From: an uncultured Actinomyces sp.
Lineage (GTDB): Bacteria; Actinomycetota; Actinomycetes; Actinomycetales; Actinomycetaceae
Assembly (NCBI GenBank): GCA_900556405.1
Contig: USPB01000103.1
Location: 1 to 7,168, forward strand
Reading direction: 5' to 3'
DNA length: 7,168 bases
Below the pieces are notes generated by a model. The model did no database searches. It worked only from the letters and a program-made list of their open reading frames with translations, and was not told the origin of the DNA. This document shows positions 6,581-7,168 of the stretch, piece by piece (position 1 is the stretch's first letter; each line of letters opens with the position of its first letter). A program made the position numbers and the translations under genes.

Positions 6581-6756
6581 CATTGTTGAGCGGTGTCTCG
6601 TTATCTGTGCGACGAGGCCACGACGTCAGCCAGAACAAAAGTCGCACATAATTTCAAGGGGTCAGTTTTCGAGATCCTCTCAAAACGTTGCAATTCCAAC
6701 GATGCAACTTCAACGTTTGAAACATTCACAAGGGAATTACGTGCGACATTGTTGAG
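6581..6756. repeat. Direct repeat cattgttgag at 6581-6590 and 6747-6756
   Basis: The 10-mer cattgttgag occurs twice in the same orientation, at 6581-6590 and 6747-6756. The second copy shares one base with the right arm of the neighbouring inverted repeat. The heptamer gtgcgac also recurs at 6607-6613 and 6741-6747, with its complement at 6641-6647. These shared words suggest duplicated or rearranged element ends, but they are short. Confidence 0.4.
6641..6747. repeat. Lower-GC segment bounded by 15-nt inverted repeats, possible small mobile-element relic
   Basis: The left arm gtcgcacataatttc (6641-6655) and the right arm ggaattacgtgcgac (6733-6747) are inverted copies agreeing at 13 of 15 positions. 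The 77-nt interior is lower in GC than its surroundings and contains a hairpin with a one-base bulge (GTTTT-c-GAGA at 6665-6674 with TCTCAAAAC at 6678-6686) and a nested repeat AAACGTTG (6683-6690) / CAACGTTT (6711-6718). There is no transposase. The shape fits a MITE-like or decayed IS end pair, or a foldable RNA. No clear target-site duplication abuts the arms, and I do not recognise a named element. Confidence 0.42.
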
Positions 6757-6818
6757 TAACCCGTCATCGCGAGACCTAGGGGGCCTGACTGCGTTGCCCG
6801 TGGGTGGTAACGGGGCCG

Positions 6819-6952
6819 GGCCCCACTGGTGTGGAGGGCGCCGGAGGGACCGGAGGGCACGGGCGGGCTTCGAGGCGCGGCTCCGAACGAAGTGAGGACG
6901 CCTAGCCTCGCGGGCGGCCGGGGCCTCCGGCGCCCGGAACACCCGTGGGGCC
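6819..6952. repeat. GC-rich intergenic element with 29-nt imperfect inverted arms
   Basis: The arms 6819-6847 and 6924-6952 can pair with each other. The inner 12 bp are perfect (gggcgccggagg at 6836-6847 with cctccggcgccc at 6924-6935), followed by a 3-nt mismatch, 5 pairs, one mismatch and 8 pairs ending in ggcc. The 76-nt interior can form further stems, for example cgaggc (6871-6876) with gcctcg (6905-6910). A perfect 13-nt palindrome, ggggccgggcccc, overlaps the left arm at 6812-6824. The octamer ccggaggg is repeated at 6841-6848 and 6850-6857. It could be a dispersed REP-like repeat or a structured RNA; its identity is unknown. Confidence 0.5.
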
Positions 6953-7026
6953 ACAAGCAGCCTCACACCCAGCGGGAGAGCCACGCGGCGGCCGGAAATC
7001 AGGCGAGAGGACAATCAGACAAATAA

Positions 7027-7060
7027 GTGGTGGCCCCCAGGAAAACCTGGGGGCCACCAC
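7027..7060 (-). terminator. Strong intrinsic terminator of rpsA
   Basis: A perfect 15-bp stem, GTGGTGGCCCCCAGG (7027-7041) with its complement at 7046-7060, closes a 4-nt loop. On the minus strand it is followed by TTATTTGTCTG, a T-rich tail, so it stops transcription coming from rpsA, whose stop codon lies 54 nt upstream. On the plus strand the stem is followed by TCATGCG, with no T-run, so it is probably not an efficient terminator for brnQ, although such a stem may also slow polymerase arriving from that side. Confidence 0.9.
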
Positions 7061-7066
7061 TCATGC

Positions 7067-7113
7067 GTTCACTGACGTGAACTGACGAGTCGAAGCTCAG
7101 TCACAAAGACTGA
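7067..7113 (-). other. Two small hairpins in the rpsA 3' untranslated region
   Basis: Between the rpsA stop codon and the terminator, two perfect 6-bp stems follow each other: TCAGTC/GACTGA at 7097-7113 (5-nt loop) and GTTCAC/GTGAAC at 7067-7082 (4-nt loop). With the terminator they make a run of three hairpins at the end of the mRNA, which may protect it from 3' exonucleases. The function is inferred. Confidence 0.4.
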
Positions 7114-7114
7114 T

Positions 7115-7168
7115 TCAGTTGTTCGTCAGCTTCTCACGCAGCGCGGCCAGGGCCTCGTCGGAAGCAAG
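7115..7168 (-). CDS. rpsA: 30S ribosomal protein S1, C-terminal end only
   Basis: Only the last 17 codons and the TGA stop (7117-7115) are in the window. The translation ends LASDEALAALREKLTNN, matching the typical C-terminal tail of actinobacterial S1 proteins (SDEALAALREKL). S1 is the RNA-binding ribosomal protein with tandem S1/OB-fold domains that helps mRNA docking on the 30S subunit; those domains lie beyond the right edge. Gene order agrees, because rpsA is commonly the upstream neighbour of coaE and uvrB in Actinobacteria. Here the gene is followed by its own strong terminator and then, across the gap, by brnQ on the opposite strand. The call rests on a short segment plus context. Confidence 0.8.
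   Translation of the reverse strand, partial: LASDEALAALREKLTNN

Larger units (their letters stand above)
6551..7026. other. Long non-coding gap between convergent brnQ and rpsA, repeat-rich
   Basis: No credible gene lies here. Open frames exist on both strands, but they give low-complexity Arg/Pro/Gly-rich translations that run straight through inverted repeats and lack ribosome binding sites. Composition changes abruptly: about 6641-6747 is clearly lower in GC than the rest of the window, while about 6781-6952 is extremely GC-rich. Because both flanking genes point inward, the gap is not expected to hold their promoters. It may be a mosaic of mobile-element remnants and intergenic repeats. 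Confidence 0.6.

Noticed and set aside
6601..7014. 137-residue open frame on the minus strand in the repeat region
   Set aside because: It runs through both inverted-repeat structures, is low-complexity (Arg/Pro/Ala) in its first half, and has no ribosome binding site or known motif.
7027..7060. Bidirectional terminator serving brnQ as well as rpsA
   Set aside because: There is no T-run after the stem on the plus strand, and the hairpin lies more than 470 nt after the brnQ stop codon.

Overview
The window looks like chromosomal DNA from a high-GC actinobacterium, most likely of the Actinomyces/Schaalia type. The evidence is strongly G/C-biased third codon positions, an actinobacterial-style UvrB and S1 tail, and the gene set rpsA, coaE, uvrB, terC, which commonly sits together in Actinobacteria. 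The genus is inferred from general family knowledge, not from a search.

Layout from left to right. Positions 1-929 (minus) hold a TerC-family membrane protein whose C-terminus lies beyond the window edge. Positions 988-1968 (minus) hold a second, complete TerC paralogue. The two align almost without gaps and form a tandem duplicate. Upstream of the complete copy, at 1997-2105, is a yybP-ykoY (manganese) riboswitch. A perfect 10-bp hairpin behind it hides the Shine-Dalgarno sequence, and a promoter lies just upstream. Positions 2250-4334 (minus) encode UvrB, and 4417-5109 (minus) encode CoaE. Both genes have a TANNNT hexamer exactly 6 nt before the start codon, which suggests leaderless transcription. 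Positions 5201-6550 (plus) encode a BrnQ branched-chain amino-acid transporter, divergent from coaE. Positions 6551-7026 carry no credible gene but contain two unexplained structures: a lower-GC segment bounded by 15-nt inverted repeats, and a very GC-rich element with 29-nt inverted arms. Positions 7027-7060 form a strong terminator for rpsA, whose last 17 codons and stop occupy 7115-7168 (minus).

Functionally, rpsA, coaE and uvrB are housekeeping genes (translation, coenzyme A synthesis, nucleotide excision repair). The TerC pair is probably a manganese-export module: Mn2+ binding to the riboswitch should stabilise its closing stem and release the ribosome binding site of the first TerC gene, and the second gene may be co-transcribed. 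BrnQ imports Leu/Ile/Val. It stands on the opposite strand between rpsA and coaE, which are often adjacent, so this spot looks like a rearrangement or insertion site. The repeats beside it fit that reading.

I see no new multi-gene system. The most notable items are the complete translational Mn2+ switch in front of a tandem TerC pair, the matched leaderless start signatures of coaE and uvrB, and the structured repeats at 6641-6952.
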